DNA of 64,000 nucleotides from Streptomyces luteogriseus (GTDB lineage: Bacteria > Actinomycetota > Actinomycetes > Streptomycetales > Streptomycetaceae), in assembly GCF_014205055.1 (NCBI RefSeq), contig NZ_JACHMS010000001.1, forward strand, positions 6,138,001 through 6,202,000, given 5' to 3'. Made by a program: the position numbers and the translations under genes. Under the pieces are notes generated by a model. The model saw nothing but the letters and a program-made list of their open reading frames with translations, made no database searches and was not told where the DNA came from. The stretch's first letter is position 1; the number at the start of each line of letters is the position of its first letter. Positions 1-8,553 of the stretch are shown here, piece after piece.

Positions 1-91
1 GCCCCGGGGATCAGGGGGCCGTCGCCTGGTCGTCCAGGGAAACAGGGCCCGCCCGTGCCGGCCAAGCCCTGTCTTACTAGGCCGGGCCGCA

Positions 92-148
92 GGTCAGCGC
101 TGCTCTGCTCCTCTGACCGTGGACTTGTTCCTACGACCCTGGTTCGTA
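92..148 (-). terminator. possible terminator hairpins after the ECF operon
   Basis: Two small inverted repeats lie just downstream of the minus-strand ECF operon: TACGA/TCGTA (132-136 with 144-148) and GGTCAG/CTGACC (92-97 with 113-118). Neither has a T-run. The remaining bases 1-173 hold no open frame that I can support as a gene. Confidence 0.3.
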
Positions 149-173
149 CGTGACGCGGGTCATGTGGGGGGCC

Positions 174-1022
174 TCACTGCCGGGATGCCTCGAACGTGAC
201 CGGCGTCTCGAAGGCCGCCCGGCGTGTGGCCCGGCGCAGCGCCCTGAGCACCGCCGGGCCGAGGGTGAGCGTCAGGACGACCGTGACGACGGCCCGGCCC
301 AGGTCCCAGCCCAGCGACGTGGCCAGGCAGTACGCGACGAAACGGGCCAGGTTCCCGGCGACCGGCGCGTGCGGGTCGAAGGCCACGTTCGAGGCGAGGG
401 CACTCATGAAGGGCCAGCCCGCCATGTTCATCACCGTGCCGTAGGCGAACGCGGCGAGGAAGCCGTAGCCGGCGAGCATGGCCAGTTCACCCCGCCCGCG
501 CAGCCGGTCCGGGCCGGGCAGCAGGCCCGCGCCCATCGCGAACCAGCCCATCGCCAGCATCTGGAACGGCAGCCACGGCCCCACCCCGCCCGTGAGCAGC
601 GCGGACGCGAACATCGTCACCGAGCCGAGGACGAACCCGAAACCCGGTCCGAGCACCCGGCCGCTCAGCACCATCAGGAAGAACATCGGCTCGATACCGG
701 CGGTACCGGCGCCGATCGGCCGCAGGGCCGCTCCCGTGGCGGCCAGCACGCCGAGCATCGCGACCGCCTTCGGGCCGAGACCGGACTCCGAGATCGCCGC
801 GGCCACGACCGCCACGAGCAGTACGAGGACGCCGGCGAAGAGCCAGGGCGCGTCCTGCGCGTGCGCGCCGATCCGCGAGGTGGGCGGGGCGAGGAAGGGC
901 CAGCCGAAGCCGGCCACGCCCACCGCGCTGACCAGGGCCAGGGCGGTGACGGAGCGGGGGCCGAGACGGACGGCCCGGGCCTGTCGCTGCGCGGGCGGGC
1001 GGGTGGTCGTCCGGAGACTCAT
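174..1022 (-). CDS. ECF transporter S component (substrate-binding membrane subunit)
   Basis: This 282-residue hydrophobic protein is the last gene of the riboswitch-headed operon. It shows about six membrane segments after a short basic N-terminus, with Gly/Ala-rich helices and a conserved-looking FMVLSGRVLGPGFGF stretch near the middle. That architecture and its place beside ECF A and T subunits mark it as the substrate-specific S component. The ATG at 1022 overlaps the stop of the ATPase gene by 4 bp (ATGA), so the two are probably translationally coupled; the longer frame upstream runs inside the ATPase gene and is rejected. Because a cobalamin riboswitch controls the operon, the likely substrate is cobalamin or another corrinoid (CbrT-like), but the sequence alone does not exclude cobalt or a precursor. 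Confidence 0.82.
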   Translation of the reverse strand: MSLRTTTRPPAQRQARAVRLGPRSVTALALVSAVGVAGFGWPFLAPPTSRIGAHAQDAPWLFAGVLVLLVAVVAAAISESGLGPKAVAMLGVLAATGAALRPIGAGTAGIEPMFFLMVLSGRVLGPGFGFVLGSVTMFASALLTGGVGPWLPFQMLAMGWFAMGAGLLPGPDRLRGRGELAMLAGYGFLAAFAYGTVMNMAGWPFMSALASNVAFDPHAPVAGNLARFVAYCLATSLGWDLGRAVVTVVLTLTLGPAVLRALRRATRRAAFETPVTFEASRQ

Positions 1023-2680
1023 CGGGCGGTCTCCTCCAGTGCCGCGCGGACCTGGGGGACCGTGAGCCAGTGCTGGGGCGCGAGGATCTTGGTGACCTGC
1101 GGGGCGAAGGACGGTGACGAGACGACGATGTCGGCCGTCGGGCCGTCCGCGATCACCTCGCCCTCGGCCAGGAGCACCACCCGGTCGGCGAGCTCGGCGG
1201 CGAGTTCCACGTCGTGCGTGGCCAGGACGATGGCGTGGCCCTCGGCGGCCAGGGCGCGCAGCACCGCGACGAGCCGGGCCTTCGCCGCGTAGTCCAGGCC
1301 CCGGGTCGGCTCGTCCAGCAGGAGCAGCGGGGGCCGGGCGGTCAGCACGACGGCCAGGGCGAGCGCGAGCCGCTGTCCTTCCGAGAGGTCCCGGGGATGG
1401 GTGTCGTCGGTGACGCCGGGCAGCAGCTCGGTGACCAGGGCCCGGCAGGTGCCGGGGTCGGCGCCGGCGTCCTGGTCGGCCGCCGCGCACTCGGCGGCGA
1501 CGGTGTCGGCGTAGAGCAGGTCGCGGGGTTCCTGGGGGACGAGGCCGACCTTGCGGACGAGGTCCTTCGGAGCGGTGCGGTGGGGGGTGGCTTCGCCGAG
1601 GCGGACGGTTCCGGAGCTGGGCTTGACCAGGCCCACGAGGGAGTTGAGCAGGGTGGATTTTCCGGCGCCGTTGCGGCCCATGAGGGCGATGGTCTCGCCG
1701 GGGGTGATGGTGAGGGTGATGTGGTGCAGGGCTTGGACGCGGGCGCGGGTGACCGAGAGAGCTTGTACGTGGGCTGCGCCTACCGGGGTGGGCGGTTCGG
1801 AGTGTTTGCGGGTGCGGGGCGGTTGTGGCTTGTCGCGCGGTTCCCCGCGCCCCTCGGGAGCGGCGTTTTCCAGCTGTAGCTTCAGATCTGCTGCCCTGCG
1901 GCGGGCGTCGCGGACCGTCAGCGGGAGGGGGGACCAGCCCGCCAGGCGGCCCAGGGCCACCACCGGGGGGTACACCGGGGACACGGCCATCACCTCGGCC
2001 GGGTCGCCCAGGATCGGGGGTGCGCCCGGGGACGGAAGCAGGACGACCTGGTCGGCGTACTGGATGACGCGTTCCAGGCGGTGTTCGGCCATGAGGACGG
2101 TCGTGCCGAGGTCGTGGACGAGCCGCTGGAGGACCGCCAGCACCTCCTCGGCGGCCGCCGGATCGAGCGCGGAGGTCGGCTCGTCCAGGACGAGGACGCC
2201 CGGGTGCGGGGTGAGCACCGAGCCGATCGCGACGCGCTGCTGCTGGCCGCCGGAGAGCGTGGCGATCGGCCGGTCGCGCAGGCCGGCCAGTCCGAGCAGG
2301 TCGAGCGTCTCCTCGACGCGGCGCCGCATCACGTCCGGGGCGAGGCCCAGCGACTCCATGCCGTAGGCCAGTTCGTCCTCGACGGTGTCGGTGACGAAAT
2401 GGGAGAGCGGGTCCTGGCCGACCGTGCCCACCACGTCGGCCAGTTCACGCGGCTTGTGGGTGCGGGTGTCGCGGCCGGCGACCGTGACCCGGCCGCGCAG
2501 GGTGCCGCCGGTGAAGTGCGGGACGAGCCCGCTGACCGCGCCCAGGACCGTGGACTTGCCGACGCCGGACGGACCGGCCAGGAGGACGAGTTCGCCCTCC
2601 GGGACCTCGAAGTCGATGCCCCGGACGGTGGGTTCGGGAGCCCCGTCGTACGTCACGGAGACATCCTCGAAGCGGATCAC
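1019..2680 (-). CDS. ECF transporter fused double ATPase (A-A' component)
   Basis: The protein has 553 residues and carries two complete ABC ATPase domains in one chain. The first has Walker A GPSGVGKST (about residue 38), signature LSGGQQQRVA and Walker B VLVLDEPTSALD. The second has Walker A GRNGAGKST (about 345), a degenerate signature DLSEGQRLALA and Walker B LLLLDEPTRGLD. ECF systems usually use two separate or one fused ATPase pair; this is the fused form, so one polypeptide supplies both sites. It would power import through the neighbouring T and S subunits at the inner face of the membrane. The ATG at 2680 overlaps the T-component stop by 4 bp. A charged linker near residues 265-300 joins the halves. 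Confidence 0.93.
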   Translation of the reverse strand: MIRFEDVSVTYDGAPEPTVRGIDFEVPEGELVLLAGPSGVGKSTVLGAVSGLVPHFTGGTLRGRVTVAGRDTRTHKPRELADVVGTVGQDPLSHFVTDTVEDELAYGMESLGLAPDVMRRRVEETLDLLGLAGLRDRPIATLSGGQQQRVAIGSVLTPHPGVLVLDEPTSALDPAAAEEVLAVLQRLVHDLGTTVLMAEHRLERVIQYADQVVLLPSPGAPPILGDPAEVMAVSPVYPPVVALGRLAGWSPLPLTVRDARRRAADLKLQLENAAPEGRGEPRDKPQPPRTRKHSEPPTPVGAAHVQALSVTRARVQALHHITLTITPGETIALMGRNGAGKSTLLNSLVGLVKPSSGTVRLGEATPHRTAPKDLVRKVGLVPQEPRDLLYADTVAAECAAADQDAGADPGTCRALVTELLPGVTDDTHPRDLSEGQRLALALAVVLTARPPLLLLDEPTRGLDYAAKARLVAVLRALAAEGHAIVLATHDVELAAELADRVVLLAEGEVIADGPTADIVVSSPSFAPQVTKILAPQHWLTVPQVRAALEETAR

Positions 2681-3768
2681 GACGGCTCCTCGGGATCGGG
2701 GGCGACGAACGCGGGCAGCAGGCCGAGCAGTACGGCCGCGGCCGGCCAGAGGGGGAGGGTGGGGGCGACCAGGGGGACCACGCCCGGGTGCAGGGCCGCC
2801 GGGTCACGGGCCGCGGCGAGGGCGAGCAGGGCCGCGACCGCGACGCCGGAGGCGACGACCAGCCAGGCGCGCACGTCCCAGCGGTCCGGCCGGTAGCGGG
2901 TGCGCGGCGAGCGGCGTCCGCCGAGCCTGAGCCCCGCGAGGGCGGCGGCGAGACCCACGAGGAGCAGGGGGAAGCCGTAGGCGGCACCTTCGGCCGTGAG
3001 CAGGCCGTACGTTCCCGCGCAGACACCCAGCAGACCGCCGAGGGTGAGCGCGGCGGTGGTACGCCGTACGGCGGGCGGGACCTGGGCGGTACGGCCGTAG
3101 CCGCGGGCGTCCATCGCGGCGGCGAGGGAGACCGAGCGCTCCAGCGCGCCCTCCAGGACCGGGAGGCCCACCTGGAGCAGGCCCCGCATGCCCTTGTCCG
3201 GCCGGCCGCGCAGACGGCGGGCGGCGCGCAGGCGCTGGACGTCGGCGATGAGGTTCGGGGCGAAGGTGAGGGCGACGACGACCGCGACGCCCATCTCGTA
3301 CAGGGCGCCCGGGAGGGACTTGAGGAGGCGGGAGGGGTTGGCGAGGGCGTTCGCGGCGCCGACGCAGATGAGGAGGGTGGCCAGTCGCAGACCGTCGTAC
3401 AGGGCGAAGGTGAGGGCCTCCGCGGTCACCTCGCCGCCGAGACGGATGCCCTGGGCCCAGGCGGGGAGGGGGAGTTCGGGGAGGGTGAGGAGGGTGTGCG
3501 TGCCCGGGATGGGGGAGCCGAGGACGATCGCGAAGAGCAGACGGATGAGGATCACGGCGAGGGCGAGCTTGACGAAGGCGCCGTAGGAGCGGGACCAGGG
3601 GGTGTCGGGGCGGCGGGCGGCCACGACGTAGGCGGAGACCGTGATGAGGAGGGCGAGCAGCAGGGGGTTGGTGGTGCGGGTGGCCGCCGTGCCGAGCGCC
3701 AGCGCCCAGAGCCACCAGGCTCCGGGGTGCAGTTGCGCCCGGTGACCGCGCCGGGTGGCGCTACCCAC
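2677..3768 (-). CDS. ECF transporter T component (CbiQ-family transmembrane coupling protein)
   Basis: The 363-residue integral membrane protein has an N-terminal block of hydrophobic helices, a cytoplasmic Arg/Ala-rich coupling region containing AARRLRG and MDARGYGR motifs (about residues 183 and 222), and additional C-terminal hydrophobic segments. The two short Ala-Arg-x motifs are the CbiQ/EcfT hallmark that docks onto the ATPases. The GTG start at 3768 overlaps the upstream gene by 8 bp. It is longer than the typical 250-270 residue EcfT because of the extra C-terminal membrane part, which has several more helices and may be lineage-specific. Role: energy coupling in the riboswitch-controlled importer. 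Confidence 0.88.
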   Translation of the reverse strand: MGSATRRGHRAQLHPGAWWLWALALGTAATRTTNPLLLALLITVSAYVVAARRPDTPWSRSYGAFVKLALAVILIRLLFAIVLGSPIPGTHTLLTLPELPLPAWAQGIRLGGEVTAEALTFALYDGLRLATLLICVGAANALANPSRLLKSLPGALYEMGVAVVVALTFAPNLIADVQRLRAARRLRGRPDKGMRGLLQVGLPVLEGALERSVSLAAAMDARGYGRTAQVPPAVRRTTAALTLGGLLGVCAGTYGLLTAEGAAYGFPLLLVGLAAALAGLRLGGRRSPRTRYRPDRWDVRAWLVVASGVAVAALLALAAARDPAALHPGVVPLVAPTLPLWPAAAVLLGLLPAFVAPDPEEPS

Positions 3769-4399
3769 GCCGCCGTACCTGCCAGATCGCCGCCCCGCCC
3801 AGGAGCACCACCACGGCGATGCCCGCGACCAGGCCGAGGGACGGACCGTCGTCCGACGGGGTCTTCTCTTCGGCCGCAGGTTTCTGTTGCTGGTCCTGCC
3901 GCTGCGAGACCTGTTCGCCGCAGCCCTTCTCCGGATAGCCCGAGATCGCGCACAGCAGGGCGTTGGTGTCGTACCGCAGCGGCTTGGCCACCGCCGCCAG
4001 GGCCTCGGCCGTCGTCGCGTCGGAGGATACCCGGGCGCAGGCCGTGCGGGCGGCGGGCGGGGTTTCGCCGCCGGGGGCGTCCGCCGGGGTGCCGAAGTCG
4101 ATGACCAGGGCCACCCGCTTCCTGCCGTCCTTGGCGGGCGTCCTCGCGCAGATCGTCGCGAAGTCGGCCGTGCCGCGCGGCCGGGTCGCGCTCGCGGAGT
4201 CCTCGCTCACCGCGAAGCGGAAGCCCTGGACGTCACCGTCCGAGGGGCGGGCCAGGGAAGGGCCCTGGGTGGCGTAAACCCACTGCTCGCCGTCGCGCTC
4301 CCAGAACGACCAGTACCGGTAACCGGCGGCCTTGGCCTGGCCCGCGCCCGCGCACAGCAGGAGCGAGGCCAGGAGGAGGAGCAGGACCCGGCGGATCAC
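3761..4399 (-). CDS. SCO2322-family membrane-anchored extracellular protein
   Basis: The 212-residue product has a typical signal peptide (basic VIRR then a Leu-rich core, ending near AKAAG) and a C-terminal membrane helix (SLGLVAGIAVVVLLGGAAI) followed by RRRG, so the middle 140 residues face outward. It contains four cysteines in the outer domain, which could form disulfides. The GTG start at 4399 overlaps the preceding stop (GTGA); the longer in-frame ATG at 4477 lies within the upstream gene and would destroy the signal peptide. I recall this as the family named after S. coelicolor SCO2322, with no established function. Its position between the toroid protein and the ECF subunits suggests a partner in capturing the imported ligand. 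Confidence 0.75.
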   Translation of the reverse strand: MIRRVLLLLLASLLLCAGAGQAKAAGYRYWSFWERDGEQWVYATQGPSLARPSDGDVQGFRFAVSEDSASATRPRGTADFATICARTPAKDGRKRVALVIDFGTPADAPGGETPPAARTACARVSSDATTAEALAAVAKPLRYDTNALLCAISGYPEKGCGEQVSQRQDQQQKPAAEEKTPSDDGPSLGLVAGIAVVVLLGGAAIWQVRRRG

Positions 4400-5604
4400 G
4401 GCTGCTGCTTCTTCTTGCGGCCGGAGAACAGGAAGCCGATGCCGATGCCGGCGACCAGGCAGACGCCGACGAACCACCAGACGCCGAAGAGGCCCGAGCC
4501 GGAGTCGTCCTTCTCGTCCGCGGCCTTGGTCTCACCGGCCGTCTGCGGGGCCGGGCCCGTCGCGCCCAGCTGCTTCACCAGGTCCGCGCCGCCGAAGTCG
4601 CGCGGGTTCGTGCCCGTCGCGTGGGCGGCGAAGATCAGTTGGGCGTAGGCGGCCGGACCGCTCTGCGCGGCCCAGACCGCGGAGTTCTTCTCCAGCCACC
4701 GCACCGACTTCTCCGCCTGGGCGGTGTCGCCCTGTGCGGCGAGCGCGACGACCGCGTCGGCGGTGTTGCCGTAGTCGGGCTGGGGCTCGGCACCGGCCAG
4801 GGCGGACATCAGATGCCCACCGTCCTTGGTCAGGGCGGCGGTGAGGTAACCGGCGCCGTTCGCCGCCGCCTGCTCCGGCGTGGTGGCCTTCTCGCAGGTC
4901 GTGTCGGACTTCTTGCCGGGCTCGACGACCATGCCCTTGCCCAGGGAGCCGAGCACACCGGCCGCCGTGGCGTCCGCGTTGGCGGCGAGCTCGCCCTTCT
5001 TGTCCGGCTGGAACGCGAAGGCGCCGTCGCCGTCCCCGCCGCAGGGCAGGGCGAGCTTCAGCAGCGCGTCGTAGGGCGACTTGCCGTCCTTCTCGACCCG
5101 GTCCGGCTTCTCGCCCGCGGCGGCGAGCGCGCCGATGACGACCGACGTCGAATTGGTGTCGCTGGCACCGCCGGGCGAGTAGCCCCAGCCGCCGTCCTCG
5201 TTCTGCACGGACTTCAGCCAGCCGACGGCCTTTCCGGTGACGTCGTCGTGCCCGCCGAGCGCGGTGAGGGCCTGCACGGCGGCGGACGTGGCATTGGTGT
5301 CCAGCATGGTCTTGGCGTCGCACGCGGCGGTGGGGTCGGGGCGGTACGCGGCGAAGGAGCCGTTCTCGCACTGCTGCCGCGTCAGCCACTGCACGGACTT
5401 CGCCGCCGGCTTCACGCCGACGGTGTCCTGCGCGAGCAGCGCGAGCGACTGGCGCCAGACACCGTCGTACTTCGGGTCCGTGCCGCCGTACAGAGCGGAC
5501 GGAAGCGCCTGGGAGGGCGACGGGGACGGGTCGGCGGCGGCCGGGGTGGCGGCGCCGATCACGGCGACGGCGGCCAGGACCGCGGCGCTGCGGCGAACGT
5601 TCAT
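4396..5604 (-). CDS. secreted, membrane-anchored prenyltransferase/squalene-oxidase-repeat protein
   Basis: This 402-residue protein is the first gene after the riboswitch. It has a signal peptide ending near ATPAAAD, then an alpha/alpha-toroid with repeated QNEDGGWGY- and CENGSFAAY-type turns (about residues 60-330), and a C-terminal helix GVWWFVGVCLVAGIGIGF ending in RKKKQQP, so the toroid is displayed outside and anchored. ATG 5604 is preceded by GGGAGAGG; the earlier in-frame ATG at 5652 lies in the riboswitch 3-prime part and would break the signal peptide. Known biology: human intrinsic factor and transcobalamin use an alpha6/alpha6 toroid to bind B12. Inference: a surface cobalamin-binding receptor that feeds the ECF importer. 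Confidence 0.8.
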   Translation of the reverse strand: MNVRRSAAVLAAVAVIGAATPAAADPSPSPSQALPSALYGGTDPKYDGVWRQSLALLAQDTVGVKPAAKSVQWLTRQQCENGSFAAYRPDPTAACDAKTMLDTNATSAAVQALTALGGHDDVTGKAVGWLKSVQNEDGGWGYSPGGASDTNSTSVVIGALAAAGEKPDRVEKDGKSPYDALLKLALPCGGDGDGAFAFQPDKKGELAANADATAAGVLGSLGKGMVVEPGKKSDTTCEKATTPEQAAANGAGYLTAALTKDGGHLMSALAGAEPQPDYGNTADAVVALAAQGDTAQAEKSVRWLEKNSAVWAAQSGPAAYAQLIFAAHATGTNPRDFGGADLVKQLGATGPAPQTAGETKAADEKDDSGSGLFGVWWFVGVCLVAGIGIGFLFSGRKKKQQP

Positions 5605-5649
5605 GATCGGCGGGTGCCTCTCCCTGTGGGGGAGCCGGGCAGCACGGGG

Positions 5650-5830
5650 CACCCCCCGGCGGCTCGGCTCCGTATACCTCGACGGTGCCGTGCACCGGCG
5701 GACCGCCGGGCACGTGAGCCGGTCACGAAACCGTACGAAGCGATCCGGCTCACCGCCGCCGGGCGGCAGTTCACGGTTGCGGGTCAGCGCCGGAATTGCA
5801 CCGGCTTTCCCCCGTACGGTGTGATGACGA
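5650..5830 (-). ncRNA. cobalamin riboswitch
   Basis: On the minus strand, 46-225 bases before the toroid gene, the leader contains the conserved cobalamin-aptamer core: GGGGGAAAGCCGGTG, then AATTCCGGCGCTG and ACCCGCAACCGTGA (about 5770-5815). This matches the GGAA...GGTG...AATCC...CTG-CCCGCAAC-TGTGA consensus with only substitution-level changes. A long GC-rich hairpin GTGAGCCGG/CCGGCTCAC follows (about 5715-5760), and a downstream stem overlaps the region just before the ribosome binding site. Expected action: ligand-bound RNA lowers expression of the downstream importer. Boundaries are approximate; the compact form resembles variants common in actinobacteria. Confidence 0.85.
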
Positions 5831-5935
5831 CCCGCTCACTGTACCCGCACGTAGGAATCGGGCCGAGGGGGCCGGGTGGGCGGACGGCTCGGCCTGGTGC
5901 GGCCGGGGTGGCGGGGTGGTTTTCCCGCGCCCGGC

Positions 5936-6196
5936 TGTTGTGGCGGAGGGTGCCCCGGGGCTGGACCGGGCGGTGACCGCGGTCGTCCTCGGCCAGGCCG
6001 CCGTCGCCGGTGACTCCCTCTCCGCACCCGACGACACCATGCTCACCGCCTCCTCGACGGCCCGTCCCCGCTCACCCGCACCGTCCTGGCCGAGGCCCTG
6101 CGCCGCCGGGGTGCCCATCCGACGATGAGTCGGGCCGAAGTCGAACTCCTGGGTGCCGCCGAGGAGTTGATCCTCTTCAGGGCATGGAGCGGCTAA
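5936..6196 (+). pseudogene. frameshifted gene remnant of unknown function
   Basis: Two plus-strand segments with strong streptomycete third-position GC join only if a frameshift near 6054 is allowed: first GLDRAVTAVVLGQAAV and onward to TMLTA, then LLDGPSPLTRTVLAEALRRR continuing to an end at ELILFRAWSG-stop (6196). Read through, the product looks protein-like, with alternating hydrophobic and charged residues, and is absent from either frame alone. No start or promoter is evident and I do not recognise the family. It may be the 3-prime end of a gene displaced when the riboswitch operon was juxtaposed. Confidence 0.35.
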
Positions 6197-6230
6197 CGTG
6201 GGGCCCCCGACCACACACGCAGGAGCGTCC

Positions 6231-7046
6231 ATGACCGACCAGGTGGAGAACGCCGAGCAGGAGCCGTTCCCCAAGATCGACACCTCGGTGCCGCACTCGG
6301 CCCGGATCTGGAACTACTGGCTGGGCGGGAAGGACAACTACGAAGTCGACCGGGTCGCCGGTGACGCGTTCCGTGAACTCTTCCCCGGGATCGAGACCGG
6401 CGCCCGCGCCGCCCGCTACTTCCTCGCCCGCGCCGTACGCCACCTCGCCGCCGAAGAGGGCATCCGCCAGTTCCTGGACATCGGCACCGGCCTGCCCAAC
6501 GTGGACAACACCCACCAGATCGCCCAGCGGGTGGCCCCGGAGAGCCGGATCGTCTACGTCGACAACGACCCGCTGGTGCTGGCCCACGCCCGCGCCCTGC
6601 TCACCAGCACGACGGAAGGCGTCACCAACTACGTCGACGCCGACCTGCGCGATCCGGGGGCCATCGTCCGGGAGGCCGGGAAGACACTCGACTTCGACCG
6701 GCCCGTCGCCCTCATGCTGATGGGCATCCTGGGCCACATCGAGGACCACGACGAGGCCCGCTCGATCGTGCGCCGGCTGGTGGACGCCCTGCCGCCCGGC
6801 AGCTACCTCGTGCAGTACGACTCCACCGACACCAGCGAGGACTACGTCCGGGCCATCCAGCAGTACAACGACGGCGGCTCGATCCCGTACATCCTGCGCA
6901 GTCCCGAGCAGATCGCGCGCTACTTCGACGGCCTGGAGCTGCTCGAACCGGGGGTGGCGTCCTGCTCGCGCTGGCGTCCCGACGCGGCGGCCCTGGGCCT
7001 GCCGGCGGAGGTGCACCAGTACGGCGGCGTCGCCCTCAAGCGCTGA
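6231..7046 (+). CDS. SAM-dependent methyltransferase, Methyltransf_19 (DUF574) family
   Basis: The 271-residue protein begins at ATG 6231, preceded by AGGAG at a good distance; the longer frame lacks a ribosome site. It carries the family hallmarks: SARIWNYWLGGKDNYEVDR near the N-terminus, QFLDIGTGLP (SAM-binding motif I, about residue 82), VYVDNDPLVLAHARALL (motif II), and a late D-LRDPGAIV segment. Members of this family are very abundant in Streptomyces and are usually found beside XRE-DUF5753 or DUF397 genes; here it converges on such a regulator with only 3 bp between the stops. The substrate is unknown. Cytosolic, no signal peptide. Confidence 0.88.
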   Translation: MTDQVENAEQEPFPKIDTSVPHSARIWNYWLGGKDNYEVDRVAGDAFRELFPGIETGARAARYFLARAVRHLAAEEGIRQFLDIGTGLPNVDNTHQIAQRVAPESRIVYVDNDPLVLAHARALLTSTTEGVTNYVDADLRDPGAIVREAGKTLDFDRPVALMLMGILGHIEDHDEARSIVRRLVDALPPGSYLVQYDSTDTSEDYVRAIQQYNDGGSIPYILRSPEQIARYFDGLELLEPGVASCSRWRPDAAALGLPAEVHQYGGVALKR

Positions 7047-7049
7047 CCC

Positions 7050-7955
7050 TCAGGTCTCCTGAAGGACCCGGTGCAGGATGGTCGGAGTCTCGTCCGGTGA
7101 CTCGGCTTCGACCACCAGCCGGTTCATGGCATCCCAGTAGCACTCGATCTCGGCCGGCCGGTCGGGGTAGAGGGCGCCGGTGAGCTGCTCCAGGTAGACC
7201 ACGTCGGGCAACTGCCCACCGGGCAGCCGCAGAATGGTGACCGGGCCGCTCTCCGCGGCGTGAGCGCCGACGGCGAGCGGCAGGATCTGCACCGTCACGT
7301 GCGGGAGCCGGCAGATCTCGATGAGATGCCTGAGCTGGTCCCGCATGACACGGATGCCGCCCACCGGGCGGCGCAGCGCCGCCTCGTCGATCACGGCCCA
7401 CAACCGGGTCGCCGGCTGCCGGTGCAGGATCCGCTGGCGGGCCATCCGCAGGGCGACCCGGCGGTCGACCTCCGCCGTACCGGCGTCCGGGTGCACGAGC
7501 CGCACGGCGGCCCGCGCGTAGTCGGCGGTCTGCAGCAGTCCGGGGACGCGCTGCACCCGGAAGGAGCGGATGAGGCTCGCCGCCTGCTCGGCCCCGAGGT
7601 AGGTCTGCGTCCAGGCCGGTACGACATCGCTGTACGACCGCCACCAGGCAGGGGTGTTGGCCTGCTCGGCCAGCGCCAGCAGGGTGGCGCGCTCGGCCGA
7701 GTCCGTGACGCCGTAGAGGGTGAGCAGATCGGCGACGTCCCGCAGTTTGAAGCCGTGGCGGCCGGCTTCCATCCGGCTGATCTTGGAGGAGGAGGCGCGG
7801 ATGACGTGCCCCGCGTCCGCCCGGCCGATGCCCCGTTCCTCCCGCAGCGCGCGCAGCCGGGCACCGAGGGCCAGCCGCGGCACCATGGGCCCGGCACACC
7901 CGCCGTCCAGGGCCCCGCTGCCGGTCGTCGTGCGTGCGGCCTCTTCGGTGCCCAT
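7050..7955 (-). CDS. XRE-family helix-turn-helix regulator with DUF5753 domain
   Basis: The 301-residue protein has an N-terminal helix-turn-helix (ALGARLRALREERGIGRADAG, then SSSKISRMEAGRHGFKLRD, about residues 28-75) followed by the DUF5753 domain with its typical TYLGAEQAASLIRSFRVQRV and VPGLLQTADYARA segments and the PHVTVQILPLAVG motif. ATG 7955 has GGGAGA upstream; the longer frame is not preceded by a ribosome site. Such proteins are Streptomyces-specific paralogues, commonly paired with small DUF397 proteins (absent here) or Methyltransf_19 enzymes, as in this locus. Function is likely transcriptional control of an adjacent gene, but no target is demonstrated. Confidence 0.88.
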   Translation of the reverse strand: MGTEEAARTTTGSGALDGGCAGPMVPRLALGARLRALREERGIGRADAGHVIRASSSKISRMEAGRHGFKLRDVADLLTLYGVTDSAERATLLALAEQANTPAWWRSYSDVVPAWTQTYLGAEQAASLIRSFRVQRVPGLLQTADYARAAVRLVHPDAGTAEVDRRVALRMARQRILHRQPATRLWAVIDEAALRRPVGGIRVMRDQLRHLIEICRLPHVTVQILPLAVGAHAAESGPVTILRLPGGQLPDVVYLEQLTGALYPDRPAEIECYWDAMNRLVVEAESPDETPTILHRVLQET

Positions 7956-8022
7956 GGGCGTCTCTCCCGGTGCGAGCGTTGCGTCCGACCATCCTAGGGG
8001 GCGCTCCGCAACGTCAAGCGCC

Positions 8023-8478
8023 TTATGACGCGGGCACGTTCGGACGCGGGGTGGGTCCGCCGAAGGGAAGGTGGAGGGTCCGTTCGGCGAGCAGCCAGGT
8101 CCCGTCGGCCCGGCGGAACGTGTCCTCGTAGTGCCCGATCTGGACCGGCGGCCCGGCCGGGACGACACCGCCCTCGTAGCCGTCGACGCGGTACGTCGTG
8201 AAGTAGGAGATCGCCCCGGCCGTGTCCGGCGAGGTCACGGTGACCAGCACGTTGGACATCATGCGTCGGGAGAGCCGGTCGGCCGGGCGGGAGCCGAAGT
8301 ACGTGCGCAGGGCGTCCCGGCCCCTGACCAGCCGCCCGTCATGCGGCCACTGCCAGACGCCGTCCGCCGTGAACAGCTCGGCGACGGAAGAGGGTTCGCC
8401 GAGGTCGAGCCGGTGGACGAAGTCGAGGATCAGGCGCTCGCAGGCGCGTTCGGCGAGGAGGCGTTCCATGGGGTCCAT
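8023..8478 (-). CDS. SnoaL-like / NTF2-fold protein
   Basis: This 151-residue protein shows the cone-shaped NTF2-like pattern: ERLILDFVHRLDLGEPSSVAELF, then a GRDALRTYFGSR helix and alternating beta strands ending WLLAERTLHLPFGG. Proteins of this family act as small-molecule isomerases, hydrolases or simply ligand binders; the catalytic class cannot be deduced here. I chose ATG 8478 (MDPMERLL); an ATG at 8517 in the same frame is possible but has no better ribosome site and adds an uncharacteristic Pro/Gly segment. It lies on the same strand as the MBL hydrolase, 75 bp downstream, and could be co-transcribed. Confidence 0.78.
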   Translation of the reverse strand: MDPMERLLAERACERLILDFVHRLDLGEPSSVAELFTADGVWQWPHDGRLVRGRDALRTYFGSRPADRLSRRMMSNVLVTVTSPDTAGAISYFTTYRVDGYEGGVVPAGPPVQIGHYEDTFRRADGTWLLAERTLHLPFGGPTPRPNVPAS

Positions 8479-8553
8479 GGGAGTTTCGTAGCAGCCCGGC
8501 GGGCCGCCCGGCGACACGGTTTCACCTCACGTCGCACCTTGCCCGCGCCGCCT

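Noticed and set aside
1..173. Search for a gene end at the left edge
   Set aside because: No open frame with codon bias; only two small hairpins are visible.
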